From an uncultured Paracoccaceae bacterium (lineage in GTDB: Bacteria; Pseudomonadota; Alphaproteobacteria; Rhodobacterales; Rhodobacteraceae), in the NCBI GenBank assembly GCA_938005545.1, contig CALKXV010000014.1:1-64000 (forward strand): 64,000 nt of DNA, written 5' to 3'. The notes beneath the pieces are model-generated. The model was not told the origin of the DNA and did not search any database. It worked only from the letters and a program-made list of their open reading frames with translations. Positions 51,329 to 58,609 of the stretch are shown piece after piece. Numbering within the stretch: the stretch's first letter is position 1; each line of letters begins with the position of its first letter. The translations under genes and the position numbers were made by a program.

Positions 51329-52570
51329 TCAGACGACAGATTGCTCCAACCGAAAACCGTTTTCATCGATGACGAGGACTGAACCCGCGCTCAATTCCTG
51401 ACCGAAGAGCTTTGCAAGATCTTCTCGTATGTCTTCGACCCCATCTGGCCAATAATCCAGCAGAAACGCCTTCATTTTGGTCTCAAACAAGTGTCGCAAC
51501 GCCACGCGCAACACGGCGCGACGCTTGCCGACGGCCTCTTGCATCAAATAAAACAGCCCCGCGACCACGTAGTTAACACTTGATTGATCGCTGGAGCGCG
51601 CCTCTAGCATCTGAAACGCCCCTTTCGCCAAACGTTCGGCGTCGATTGCGGCAACAAGTTCCGGTTCTTCCACGGCCACCGACAAAAGCGTCATCGCATA
51701 AGCCTGATCGCCAAGGTCGTCCGCGGTGCGATCTGCAATGTCCGCAGCCGCGCGGTGAAGCATTCGATAGCTGCCGTACCAGCGTGGCAGAAGATGGAAA
51801 GCCACTTGCCCCATCATTTCGGGATCCGCCGCGTCCGCTTCAAGCCAGATCCTATGCGCCGCATGAAAAAGAGAGGCGCCGCCACAAATGCCCACAGCAT
51901 AGCGAAAGTTGGAAGCAGCCAAAGTTGCAGACCCAAGTTGTGCAATGTCGAAACCAGCCAAAATCTCGCCCGCACGGTCGAAATGTTTTTGCATATTGTT
52001 CAGACCATCCCGCGAAACCGTGTCGATGGTGCCGCCTCCGCGATACATCCAGCCTATTTCCATATGAGCTTCGGCGGCTAAAACTGCTGCGGCCATATCA
52101 CTTTTTTCGGCCTGATGGCGCTGATCAAAACGTTCCACTGCATCCAACGCCCGCGCTTCGGCCATCTCACCACCATATCCAAGCGCCTCATGAATGTCGG
52201 CCATGGCCGCGCGAACACCAACCCGTGCTGAACGCATTTCGGATTTGTAATCCGTGTTTCGTACTTTGTCGTCCCGGTTGATTTGTTCTTGTATCGCCGC
52301 CCAATCTTCTTGTTGAACCCATGCTTCGTATCGTGCCCGGATTACGCTGATATCCTGTTTTGGTGCAGACGTTGTTCCCAGACGCACAAGTTTTTGCAGG
52401 TCATCAAAATCAATTTGCAAAGAGGATTCTTCTTTGACGTCATCCCAGAACCTGCGCATTTCCGGCCAAATCGAAACATAGCCAAAGTATAAAATACCGA
52501 CGAACAAAATCGCCCGTGCGGTGTCGTTAAGTTCTAGTGACGTCGTAAAAAACGAAGCAATCTGATCCAT
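51329..52570 (-). CDS. Membrane-anchored helical-repeat protein, paralogue B (unknown function)
   Basis: The 413-aa protein has an N-terminal membrane segment (ARAILFVGILYFGYVSIWPE), a basic-acidic linker and a helix-rich cytosolic region. It is homologous along its length to the gene at 45749-46963: 'EDWAAIQEQINR' versus 'DEWTQVGDDIAD', HFDRAGEILAGFD versus HFLEAGEILSNYD, and a closing 'AYAMTLLSVAVEEPELVAAIDAERLAKGAFQML' region versus the equivalent in paralogue A. Sequence identity appears low, so the duplication is old or the copies diverged quickly. No TerB-like partner accompanies this copy. It is transcribed alone leftward, divergent from the DUF4177 gene. Function unknown. Confidence 0.75.
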   Translation of the reverse strand: MDQIASFFTTSLELNDTARAILFVGILYFGYVSIWPEMRRFWDDVKEESSLQIDFDDLQKLVRLGTTSAPKQDISVIRARYEAWVQQEDWAAIQEQINRDDKVRNTDYKSEMRSARVGVRAAMADIHEALGYGGEMAEARALDAVERFDQRHQAEKSDMAAAVLAAEAHMEIGWMYRGGGTIDTVSRDGLNNMQKHFDRAGEILAGFDIAQLGSATLAASNFRYAVGICGGASLFHAAHRIWLEADAADPEMMGQVAFHLLPRWYGSYRMLHRAAADIADRTADDLGDQAYAMTLLSVAVEEPELVAAIDAERLAKGAFQMLEARSSDQSSVNYVVAGLFYLMQEAVGKRRAVLRVALRHLFETKMKAFLLDYWPDGVEDIREDLAKLFGQELSAGSVLVIDENGFRLEQSVV

Positions 52571-52711
52571 AACTTGCTCTTTGTAAATGCGATCTCCCGA
52601 TGCTAGGCGGCAAAATAGGCCGAATTTTGGCTAAGCCCGGGCAGTATCCTGCCCTTGGCTTTAAGCCGGTAAGCAGACCTGTTAAGAATACTCCCCAAGC
52701 AGGAGACCAAC

Positions 52712-53104
52712 ATGCGACAGTTTGAATACATGGCCGTTCCGGCCCCGACTACCGGCACCAAGGCCAAAGGCGTGAAAACCCGCGAAGACCGGTTTGCGCT
52801 TTCGATGACAGATATTTTGAACGACCACGCCGACGAAGGTTGGGAATATGTCCGTGCCGAGATGTTGCCGATGGAAGAACGCAAAGGCTTGACCGGAACT
52901 CAGACAAGTTACCAGAATGTCTTGATTTTCCGCCGCTTACAGGCCGAAACTCTGGTACTTGACGAAGGTCCGCGCGTGCGCTCTGTACCAGCGCCCGCCC
53001 TCGAAGATCCGATGCCTGCGAACGAAGACCCGGTCGTCACGCGTGTCTTGTCGAAGGCAGCCGAAGAAACCACTGCGCCGCGACTTGGTGCTGCAACCGA
53101 CTAA
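52712..53104 (+). CDS. DUF4177 domain-containing protein
   Basis: The 130-aa protein starts with the DUF4177 domain, here 'MRQFEYMAVPAPTTGTKAKG' followed by 'LSMTDILNDHADEGWEYVRAEMLP' and 'SYQNVLIFRR', the typical FEY-x-V / GWELV / FKR pattern of this small alpha-beta domain. A Pro- and acid-rich C-terminal tail of about 45 residues follows and appears disordered. The function of DUF4177 is unknown. GGAG lies 7-10 bases before the ATG. Its last 4 bases overlap the end of the convergent bolA gene. Confidence 0.85.
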   Translation: MRQFEYMAVPAPTTGTKAKGVKTREDRFALSMTDILNDHADEGWEYVRAEMLPMEERKGLTGTQTSYQNVLIFRRLQAETLVLDEGPRVRSVPAPALEDPMPANEDPVVTRVLSKAAEETTAPRLGAATD

Positions 53105-53358
53105 GGTTCGATCTGCAAGGCCAAAGCATGGATGCGCCCGATAAGCTCCGGGCCCAAAGCGTTGTGCACGGCACGGTGTCGCTGAATTCTGCTCATGTTC
53201 TCAAAGGTTTCCGAGGAAATCGCCACGTTGAAATGGCTTTGCCCCCCCTCCTGATACCCCGCATGACCCCGGTGACTTTCGCTGTCATCGACAACCTTCA
53301 GGGCTCTTGGTTCAAACGCAGCCTCAAGTTTTTCGCGGATTTCGTCTTCTACACGCAT
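53101..53358 (-). CDS. BolA family protein
   Basis: The 85-aa single-domain BolA-like protein is of standard length: RVEDEIREKLEAAFEPRALK, DDSESHRGHAGYQEGGQSHF with the conserved His/Gly block (SHRGHAGY), then 'ISSETFENMSRIQRHRAVHNALGPEL' and 'IHALALQIEP'. BolA proteins partner with monothiol glutaredoxins in [2Fe-2S] trafficking; the invariant His is in 'RAVH'. This copy matches the BolA1/YrbA-like mitochondrial type rather than the IbaG type by the SHxGH form, though this is only by eye. It is divergent from the J-domain gene, sharing a 75-base promoter interval, a common arrangement in alphaproteobacteria near cobS. Confidence 0.93.
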   Translation of the reverse strand: MRVEDEIREKLEAAFEPRALKVVDDSESHRGHAGYQEGGQSHFNVAISSETFENMSRIQRHRAVHNALGPELIGRIHALALQIEP

Positions 53359-53433
53359 TTTTACGGTTTGCCCTGTTCAATTTCCCGGTCAGCACGGTAA
53401 ACTCTTCCGTCCGAGTCGGAAAGGTAGGTACCC

Positions 53434-54066
53434 ATGTCAAACGACCCGTTTGGTTTCGATCTAAGTGTCTCGTCAGATAAAAAGAAGCGTTCACGCACCC
53501 GTCGCGGTATGTCAGGCGCGTTTGAGACATCGACGCGGGTTTGCGAACATCCGGGATGCCAGGAAACCGGTCAGTACCGCGCGCCCAAATCGCCGGATGA
53601 CTTGGACGAATTCTATTGGTTCTGCAAAGATCACGTCCGTGAATACAATCTGAAATGGAACTTCTTTCACGGCCAGACCGAAGAAGAGTTTGCCGAACAG
53701 GTCGACAAAGACCGGGTTTGGGAGCGTGAGACGAAACCCTTCGCCACCACCGGCGAAGAAGCCCGTGCGTGGTCGCGTCTTGGTGTGGATGACCCGCACC
53801 AGATCCTTGGCGAAAACGCGACGCAGAACCCCGGTAAATCGATCACCGGAACGCGCAAGCTGCCACCCAAGGAACGTCGTGCGCTGGATATTCTGGAATC
53901 GAAAGATCACTGGACCAAGGCTGAAATCCGAAAATCTTACAAATCTTTGATCAAAGTCCTGCACCCCGACATGAACGGCGGGGATCGCGGTCACGAAGAT
54001 CAACTGGCCGAAGTCGTCTGGGCCTGGGATCAGATCAAGGAAAGCCGGAACTTCCGCGGCAAGTAA
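53434..54066 (+). CDS. J-domain (DnaJ-like) protein
   Basis: The 210-aa protein has a C-terminal J domain: ERRALDILESKDHWTKAEIR, 'KSYKSLIKVLHPDMNGGDRGHEDQLAEVVWAWDQIKESR', including the HPD tripeptide. The N-terminal half carries CEHPGCQETGQYRAPKSPDD and 'FYWFCKDHVREYNLKWNFF', a probable zinc-binding CxxxxC...CxxH unit. This combination is a conserved alphaproteobacterial family found beside cobS; a DnaK co-chaperone role is expected from the HPD motif, client unknown. GGTAGG precedes the ATG. Normally cobS follows directly; here about 1.8 kb intervenes. Confidence 0.92.
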   Translation: MSNDPFGFDLSVSSDKKKRSRTRRGMSGAFETSTRVCEHPGCQETGQYRAPKSPDDLDEFYWFCKDHVREYNLKWNFFHGQTEEEFAEQVDKDRVWERETKPFATTGEEARAWSRLGVDDPHQILGENATQNPGKSITGTRKLPPKERRALDILESKDHWTKAEIRKSYKSLIKVLHPDMNGGDRGHEDQLAEVVWAWDQIKESRNFRGK

Positions 54067-54492
54067 CTTTTCTAAAAAGAAAATGCGTCAGAGATCTTCC
54101 TGAGGTTTCTGAACCCTGTCTCGATTCATGCGCATTTTTCTGACGCCAAAGTGATTTAGCGACGTCAGAAAGCCGGTAAAACTGGTGTCCGCGACAAGGG
54201 CGAAAATGACGAAGGCAACGGCCATCGATTGAGGCGCATACCGCCAACTTTGATGGGCGCGGCCGTAAAATCCGAAATTCGGAAAAGGACGTCCCCCCGC
54301 CGCAACATTTGCGGCGAGGGTCCATCAGGGCGGGAGCCTTGCCCCGCCCCCGGGGGGAAGAATTGCTCGATTGGTTTCAGCCTTTGGCTGGCCTGACCCG
54401 AGGGACATCTTCTTTCTTAGGGGACCAAGGCGCAGATCATCGGGGCCATGTCGCATGCGCCTGCGCAGCGCTTGTGATACATCGTGCAGAGG
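54067..54492. other. Intergenic region with a hairpin and a possible small membrane ORF
   Basis: About 425 bases. A minus-strand frame at 54088-54225 encodes 45 residues, hydrophobic first (MAVAFVIFALVADTSFTGFL) then basic; it extends upstream without a start (in the same frame RPFPNFGFYGRAHQSW), so it may be the tail of a lost membrane-protein gene. A 7-bp stem, GGGCGGG (54328-54334) with CCCGCCC (54343-54349), lies nearby but has no T-tract. Nothing else is recognisable. Confidence 0.35.
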
Positions 54493-54990
54493 CTATGCAG
54501 CTTTGCGCACACCCATTGCAATGGCGTGAACAATAACCATCAAGATCGCCCATATCGGCCCAACCCATGTCGTCAGAATCATGAGGGAAACAACGACAAC
54601 CGAGATCACTGAAATCTTCACCACGTCCAGTCCAGCCTGAAATACACCTTCATGACCGCCCGTGTTCATCAAAAAACTGATACCAAACATGAGACCGCTG
54701 CCAATGAATGCGCCGCCCCAAGTGCCCAGTATGGCACCAAAAATGGCCAGCGTAACGCTTCCAAAGCCTTGGGACCCTAAAAGTGGTGCAATCATCAAGC
54801 CCGAGATAAAGGCCCCGACAAAAGCGAAACCAATAAATTCCGCGCTTTGGCCATTGAATAGCGACTCCGCTCTAACGATGGATATCATCACCACCGCGCC
54901 GGCAACTCCGAAAACAACGGCAATCACGGTCCGAGCCATTAATGAAATAGGGTCATTGCGCAAATGCTTCGGCCAGTTTTGAAATCTCAT
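54493..54990 (-). CDS. Hypothetical membrane protein
   Basis: The 165-aa protein has about four or five hydrophobic segments (ARTVIAVVFGVAGAVVMISI, 'EFIGFAFVGAFISGLMIAPLL', VTLAIFGAILGTWGGAFIGS, 'VKISVISVVVVSLMILTTWVG', 'AILMVIVHAIAMG'). I recognise no family. The arrangement, with Gly-rich helices and a long membrane-embedded middle (GSGLMFGISFL), looks like a small integral membrane protein rather than a transporter. The start at 54990 has no good ribosome-binding site; ATG 54939 is an alternative. It sits between the J-domain gene and msrB, inside a locus where cobS normally follows the J-domain gene, so it is likely an insertion relative to relatives. Confidence 0.6.
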   Translation of the reverse strand: MRFQNWPKHLRNDPISLMARTVIAVVFGVAGAVVMISIVRAESLFNGQSAEFIGFAFVGAFISGLMIAPLLGSQGFGSVTLAIFGAILGTWGGAFIGSGLMFGISFLMNTGGHEGVFQAGLDVVKISVISVVVVSLMILTTWVGPIWAILMVIVHAIAMGVRKAA

Positions 54991-55057
54991 GGCACAATGT
55001 TTAACGGCATCCGCCGCGCAGATGCCGTTTCGAAAACTGTCAGTTTTTCCCTATGGT

Positions 55058-55528
55058 TTAAGCAGCTTTAAACACCAAGCTCACACCGTTCAGGCAATGA
55101 CGTTTGCCAGTTGGCGCAGGACCGTCGTCAAAGATATGGCCAAAGTGACTGCCACAACGGATGCAATGCACTTCGGTTTCGACGCCAAAAATACTCCAGT
55201 CGGGTTGGGTGCCGACGGCTTTGGGGCAGGCTTTCCAAAATGAAGGCCAACCCGTGGTGCTGTCATATTTCGTCGACGACGGATAAACGGCCAAATCACA
55301 ACCCCGGCAATGATACATCCCCTTGGCATAATTCTTGTCCAGCGGACTGGAGCCCGGATATTCCGTGTCGCCCTCGCGCATGACCTTGTATTGAAGCTTG
55401 GTCAACATCTCGCGCCATTCCGCATCTGTGCGGGTGACTTCAAAGTCGCCCGAAGCACTGGCTTTGCTGGCAAATGCAAGAGCTGCGCTACTTGCCAGCG
55501 CATGTCCCAAAAACGTGCGTCGCTTCAT
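55058..55528 (-). CDS. msrB: Peptide methionine-R-sulfoxide reductase MsrB, exported
   Basis: The 156-aa enzyme has a twin-arginine-like export signal (MKRRTFLGHALASSAALAFA) followed by the MsrB domain: DAEWREMLTKLQYKVMREGD, CRGCDLAVYPSSTKYDS and 'VHCIRCGSHFGHIFDDGPAPTG' with the two Zn-binding CxxC pairs, and the catalytic Cys in GKRHCLNGVSLVFKA. It reduces methionine-R-sulfoxide in proteins; the signal places it in the periplasm, where it could repair oxidised envelope proteins. The start at 55528 has GAGGAG upstream. It is divergent from cobS by about 340 bases. Confidence 0.94.
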   Translation of the reverse strand: MKRRTFLGHALASSAALAFASKASASGDFEVTRTDAEWREMLTKLQYKVMREGDTEYPGSSPLDKNYAKGMYHCRGCDLAVYPSSTKYDSTTGWPSFWKACPKAVGTQPDWSIFGVETEVHCIRCGSHFGHIFDDGPAPTGKRHCLNGVSLVFKAA

Positions 55529-55865
55529 GGTGGGGTCACTCCTCGCGTAGAAAACACGTGTCATTCCAAGGACAATTCTAGTTGAAAACTAAATTTGAGA
55601 AAATACACATTCCCGTGCGGGCGCATTGGCTAACCAATTCTAAAACGCGTGAAGCGCCCCGCTACGAATAGCGAGACGCCTTACGCACCAGGGAAATCGT
55701 TACCAAACGAGGGACCCGGAAATCATGTTCCCCGCGTTTTTGGCAGATTCGACCCAACAATCCGTAAATGCCGCGATACATATGCGTGCCGGTCTTGCAC
55801 ACAGCGCCAGAATGAGGCACGTGGAAGGCGAATTATTTTCTCTCCCGAGTAGGCAAGGAAGCGGT
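55529..55865. other. Divergent intergenic region between msrB and cobS
   Basis: About 340 bases with no supported gene. The open frame upstream of cobS (from 55725) lacks family similarity before [11 protein letters not shown], so it is treated as leader. A cobalamin-riboswitch-like B12 box was looked for and not seen. Promoters for msrB (leftward) and cobS (rightward) are expected here. Confidence 0.4.
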
Positions 55866-56852
55866 ATGGATTATCGTCTGGTTGATGTGGATGCAAAACC
55901 GACCGAAGAACTCGATCTTCGCGAGGTGTTCGGCATCGATTCTGACATGAAGATCAAAGGCTTCGTAGAAGCCAATGATCGCGTGCCTATCGTGGATTCA
56001 ACCTATAAGTTTGATCCCGAGACCACGCTGGCCATTCTTGCCGGGTTTCAGCACAATCGCCGGGTGATCATCCAAGGCTATCACGGCACCGGGAAATCAA
56101 CCCATATCGAACAGGTTGCCGCACGTTTGAACTGGCCAACGGTACGCGTGAACCTTGACAGCCACATCAGTCGGATCGATCTGATCGGCAAGGATGCGAT
56201 CAAAGTTGAAAACGGCGTTCAGTTCACCGAATTCCAAGAAGGCATCCTGCCTTGGGCGCTGCGCAATCCAACGGCGATTGTGTTCGATGAATATGATGCA
56301 GGCCGCGCCGATGTGATGTTCGTGATCCAGCGTGTTCTGGAAGCGGACGGCAAGTTGACGCTTTTGGATCAGAACGAAGTCATCGCGCCGCATCCCTATT
56401 TCCGTCTGTTCGCCACAGCCAACACCGTTGGTCTGGGCGATACCACGGGCCTTTATCACGGCACACAACAGATCAACCAAGCTCAGATGGACCGATGGTC
56501 GCTGGTGGTGACTCTGAACTATCTCAGCCACGACGCCGAAACCGCGATCATCCTGTCCAAAGCGCCCAACTTCAACACCGAGAAGGGCCGCAAGGACATC
56601 AGCCAGATGGTGACCGTTGCGGGCCTGACGCGCACGGCCTTCCAGAACGGTGATTTGTCGACCGTGATGTCACCACGCACCGTGATCAATTGGGCCCTCA
56701 ACGCCGAGATTTTCCGCGACGTGGGCTATGCGTTCCGCCTGACGTTCCTGAACAAATGCGACGAACTTGAACGCCAAACCGTCGCCGAGTTCTATCAGCG
56801 TTGTTTCGACGAAGAACTGCCCGAAAGTGCCGCAAGCGTTGCGCTGATCTAG
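55866..56852 (+). CDS. cobS: Cobaltochelatase subunit CobS
   Basis: The 328-aa AAA+ ATPase is a subunit of the aerobic CobNST cobaltochelatase, which inserts Co2+ into hydrogenobyrinic acid a,c-diamide. Walker A is [20 protein letters not shown], Walker B '[23 protein letters not shown]', with sensor-type '[21 protein letters not shown]' and the arginine-finger-region '[15 protein letters not shown]'. The length matches other CobS proteins (about 325-330 aa). The start at 55866 is fixed by AAGGAAG, and family proteins begin just before [12 protein letters not shown]. cobT normally follows directly; here about 1.76 kb separates them. CobN is outside the window. Confidence 0.96.
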   Translation: MDYRLVDVDAKPTEELDLREVFGIDSDMKIKGFVEANDRVPIVDSTYKFDPETTLAILAGFQHNRRVIIQGYHGTGKSTHIEQVAARLNWPTVRVNLDSHISRIDLIGKDAIKVENGVQFTEFQEGILPWALRNPTAIVFDEYDAGRADVMFVIQRVLEADGKLTLLDQNEVIAPHPYFRLFATANTVGLGDTTGLYHGTQQINQAQMDRWSLVVTLNYLSHDAETAIILSKAPNFNTEKGRKDISQMVTVAGLTRTAFQNGDLSTVMSPRTVINWALNAEIFRDVGYAFRLTFLNKCDELERQTVAEFYQRCFDEELPESAASVALI

Positions 56853-56855
56853 GCT

Positions 56856-57230
56856 TTAACCCGCAGCAAATGTCACCTGCGCGCGCAGAATCCATCCAGG
56901 CAGACATAGTTCTGACATCGGCTCATCAGGCGCTAGCAGAGCTGCTGCGCAGCCGCCTTTAGCGAGCGGGGCAATCACCCCCACCCAGTTGCCGCGATCT
57001 TCACATAGGTACGCGACATCGCCGCTTTCTAAAACGCCAACACGACGCGAAACTAAATAAGGGCGTGCACGGATTGCGGCACTTTCAACGCGCCCAATTA
57101 ATGCAGCCGGACAAGCTTCCTCGCTGTCAATTTCGGCTCGCACAACCGGCTCGGGAACCAACAATACGACGAATGCGGCGGCCAACAAAGCCCCAACAAT
57201 ACAGAAAAGACCCACCCTGACGATCATCAC
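56856..57230 (-). CDS. Exported or membrane-anchored SH3-like domain protein
   Basis: The 124-aa protein has an N-terminal hydrophobic segment (VGLFCIVGALLAAAFVVLLV) and a bacterial-SH3-like domain: AALIGRVESAAIRARPYLVS, 'VGVLESGDVAYLCEDRGNWVGVIA', and 'CLPGWILRAQVTFA' with several Cys (CPAA, YLCED, GGCAA, ELCLPG) that could form disulfides outside the cytoplasm. SH3b domains bind peptidoglycan or peptides. Its start overlaps the stop of the DUF2272 gene (ATGA), so the two are translationally coupled. The pairing of a predicted wall-active protein with an exported companion could be an effector and immunity protein; this is speculative. Together they interrupt cobS-cobT. Confidence 0.72.
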   Translation of the reverse strand: MMIVRVGLFCIVGALLAAAFVVLLVPEPVVRAEIDSEEACPAALIGRVESAAIRARPYLVSRRVGVLESGDVAYLCEDRGNWVGVIAPLAKGGCAAALLAPDEPMSELCLPGWILRAQVTFAAG

Positions 57231-58000
57231 TTGTTGTTTCTCAATACTGCATATAGCCGCTGAGTTTTCTTAAGGAAGCCTGCATTGTTCAACCCAAACG
57301 TTTTTCGTTTGACAGTATGGCCTACGTTCCCGCCCAAGGTAGAAACATGATCGTCGCGAACAGACACAATAATATCGCAATGACTGGAAAAAGCATTGTT
57401 AGATTTTGCATGGTCGTAAGTTGCACTGAAGTTTCCGCGCGCCATGCAAACAATGTCACCGATGGCAGGCTTGTGTTCACTTAAACGGAATCCCCAAAAC
57501 GATCCATTGGTTCCAGCTTCCCGTCGTTTTATTGCTTGATGAACATAACGCGCATGAGCTGCGGCTTGTTTGAAGTCGCCATATCCTGTTGCCGTCTCGA
57601 TGCAGAACGAAATATAGGCAGCCGACCATGGCCAGCCGCGATCTAAACCATCAAGGTCCATGCCTATATTGCTCCAGTACTCACCGACGAATTTATGAAA
57701 CGGTGCCTGATGCTCTTTTCCGGCGCCTCGGTCGAAACGCAGCCATTCAGCAACGGCTGCACGCACAAGGCGTTCCTTTGGCGCTGATACGCGATCGCGC
57801 ACCACGTTCTTTGAGACAAACATATCTTTTGTCATCCCATCCAACTCGCCGCGGCAAGGGAGCCAACGGTCCCCTTGTTTCGGACCGGTTTGCTTCAGCG
57901 GTGCCGCTTCGGGCAAAAAGCCGATAACGTTGCTTCCAAATGACGGTGCGCTACGTACGTTTGCACCGTAGACTTTTGATGAAATTGCAAGATCAGTCAT
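57227..58000 (-). CDS. SH3-domain plus DUF2272 protein (predicted NlpC/P60- or CHAP-like fold)
   Basis: The 257-aa protein has an N-terminal SH3b-like domain (YGANVRSAPSFGSNVIGFLP then 'GDRWLPCRGELDG') of about 60 residues and a C-terminal DUF2272 domain: RLVRAAVAEWLRFDRGAG, GWPWSAAYISFCIETATGYG, 'HARYVHQAIKRREAG', KPAIGDIVCMARGN and 'SHCDIIVSVRDDHVSTLGGN'. This layout mirrors cell-wall amidases of the CHAP/NlpC type, in which the first motif normally carries the catalytic Cys; here that position is Ser (PWSAAY). There is no signal peptide. Codon use looks less GC-biased than its neighbours. It is coupled to the SH3 gene downstream. Confidence 0.78.
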   Translation of the reverse strand: MTDLAISSKVYGANVRSAPSFGSNVIGFLPEAAPLKQTGPKQGDRWLPCRGELDGMTKDMFVSKNVVRDRVSAPKERLVRAAVAEWLRFDRGAGKEHQAPFHKFVGEYWSNIGMDLDGLDRGWPWSAAYISFCIETATGYGDFKQAAAHARYVHQAIKRREAGTNGSFWGFRLSEHKPAIGDIVCMARGNFSATYDHAKSNNAFSSHCDIIVSVRDDHVSTLGGNVGHTVKRKTFGLNNAGFLKKTQRLYAVLRNNK

Positions 58001-58157
58001 GGGTTTACCTCAAAAAAATTCGTGGCAATAAAAATCAGATTAGCAGAAGTTTGAGACTTTTCCAAAATACGCGACACATTGGTGCCGCGCTGCGGCGACA
58101 TAAAATGACCTCCATTGTTTGGTTGATCGAAAAATTTTTCGTGTACATGCTCAATTT

Positions 58158-58535
58158 ATGAGCGGTTTAAAAACTCTGACTGCGGCGCTGATCGCGGCAC
58201 ATATCGCAAGCCCGATGGTCGCGGGCACCGACCTTACGCGAACCTTTGCAACCTGCGCGGGGCGGTTGTCGGCTGAGATGGAACATCAATGGCTGATGTC
58301 TGATCCCGCCGCAAACACAACAGCATCACGCCGCGACACGATGCTTTCGCTATTAGAAGCCGTGATGCCGCCAGACGCAGGCAGCCAGGCGCTGAATTGG
58401 CGGATTGATGCGAAGCAGGCCCAAAACGTGCTTTTGACGCGCGCAACCTTCAACGACGACCCAGCCGATGCGCTTTGGGCGCATACAAGGGCCGAAACTG
58501 AAATCGCCGCTTGTACAGGTCTTTTGTCCAGCTAG
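58158..58535 (+). CDS. Hypothetical exported protein upstream of cobT
   Basis: The 125-aa protein has a signal peptide ([20 protein letters not shown] then VAG) and a helical remainder with [18 protein letters not shown] and '[12 protein letters not shown]', containing two Cys likely to be oxidised. I recognise no Pfam family, but small proteins of this type commonly sit between cobS and cobT in Rhodobacterales. The start at 58158 gives the signal peptide; a 13-codon-longer start lies within AT-rich DNA. A 14-bp palindrome (58128-58141) lies just upstream. cobT starts about 75 bases after its stop. Confidence 0.6.
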   Translation: MSGLKTLTAALIAAHIASPMVAGTDLTRTFATCAGRLSAEMEHQWLMSDPAANTTASRRDTMLSLLEAVMPPDAGSQALNWRIDAKQAQNVLLTRATFNDDPADALWAHTRAETEIAACTGLLSS

Positions 58536-58609
58536 CTCGCTCAAGATCAAAGGCGAAAGCCAGAAATTCTGACTTGCACCACTGGGGCCATGGGTGTTTT
58601 ACCCTGTCC

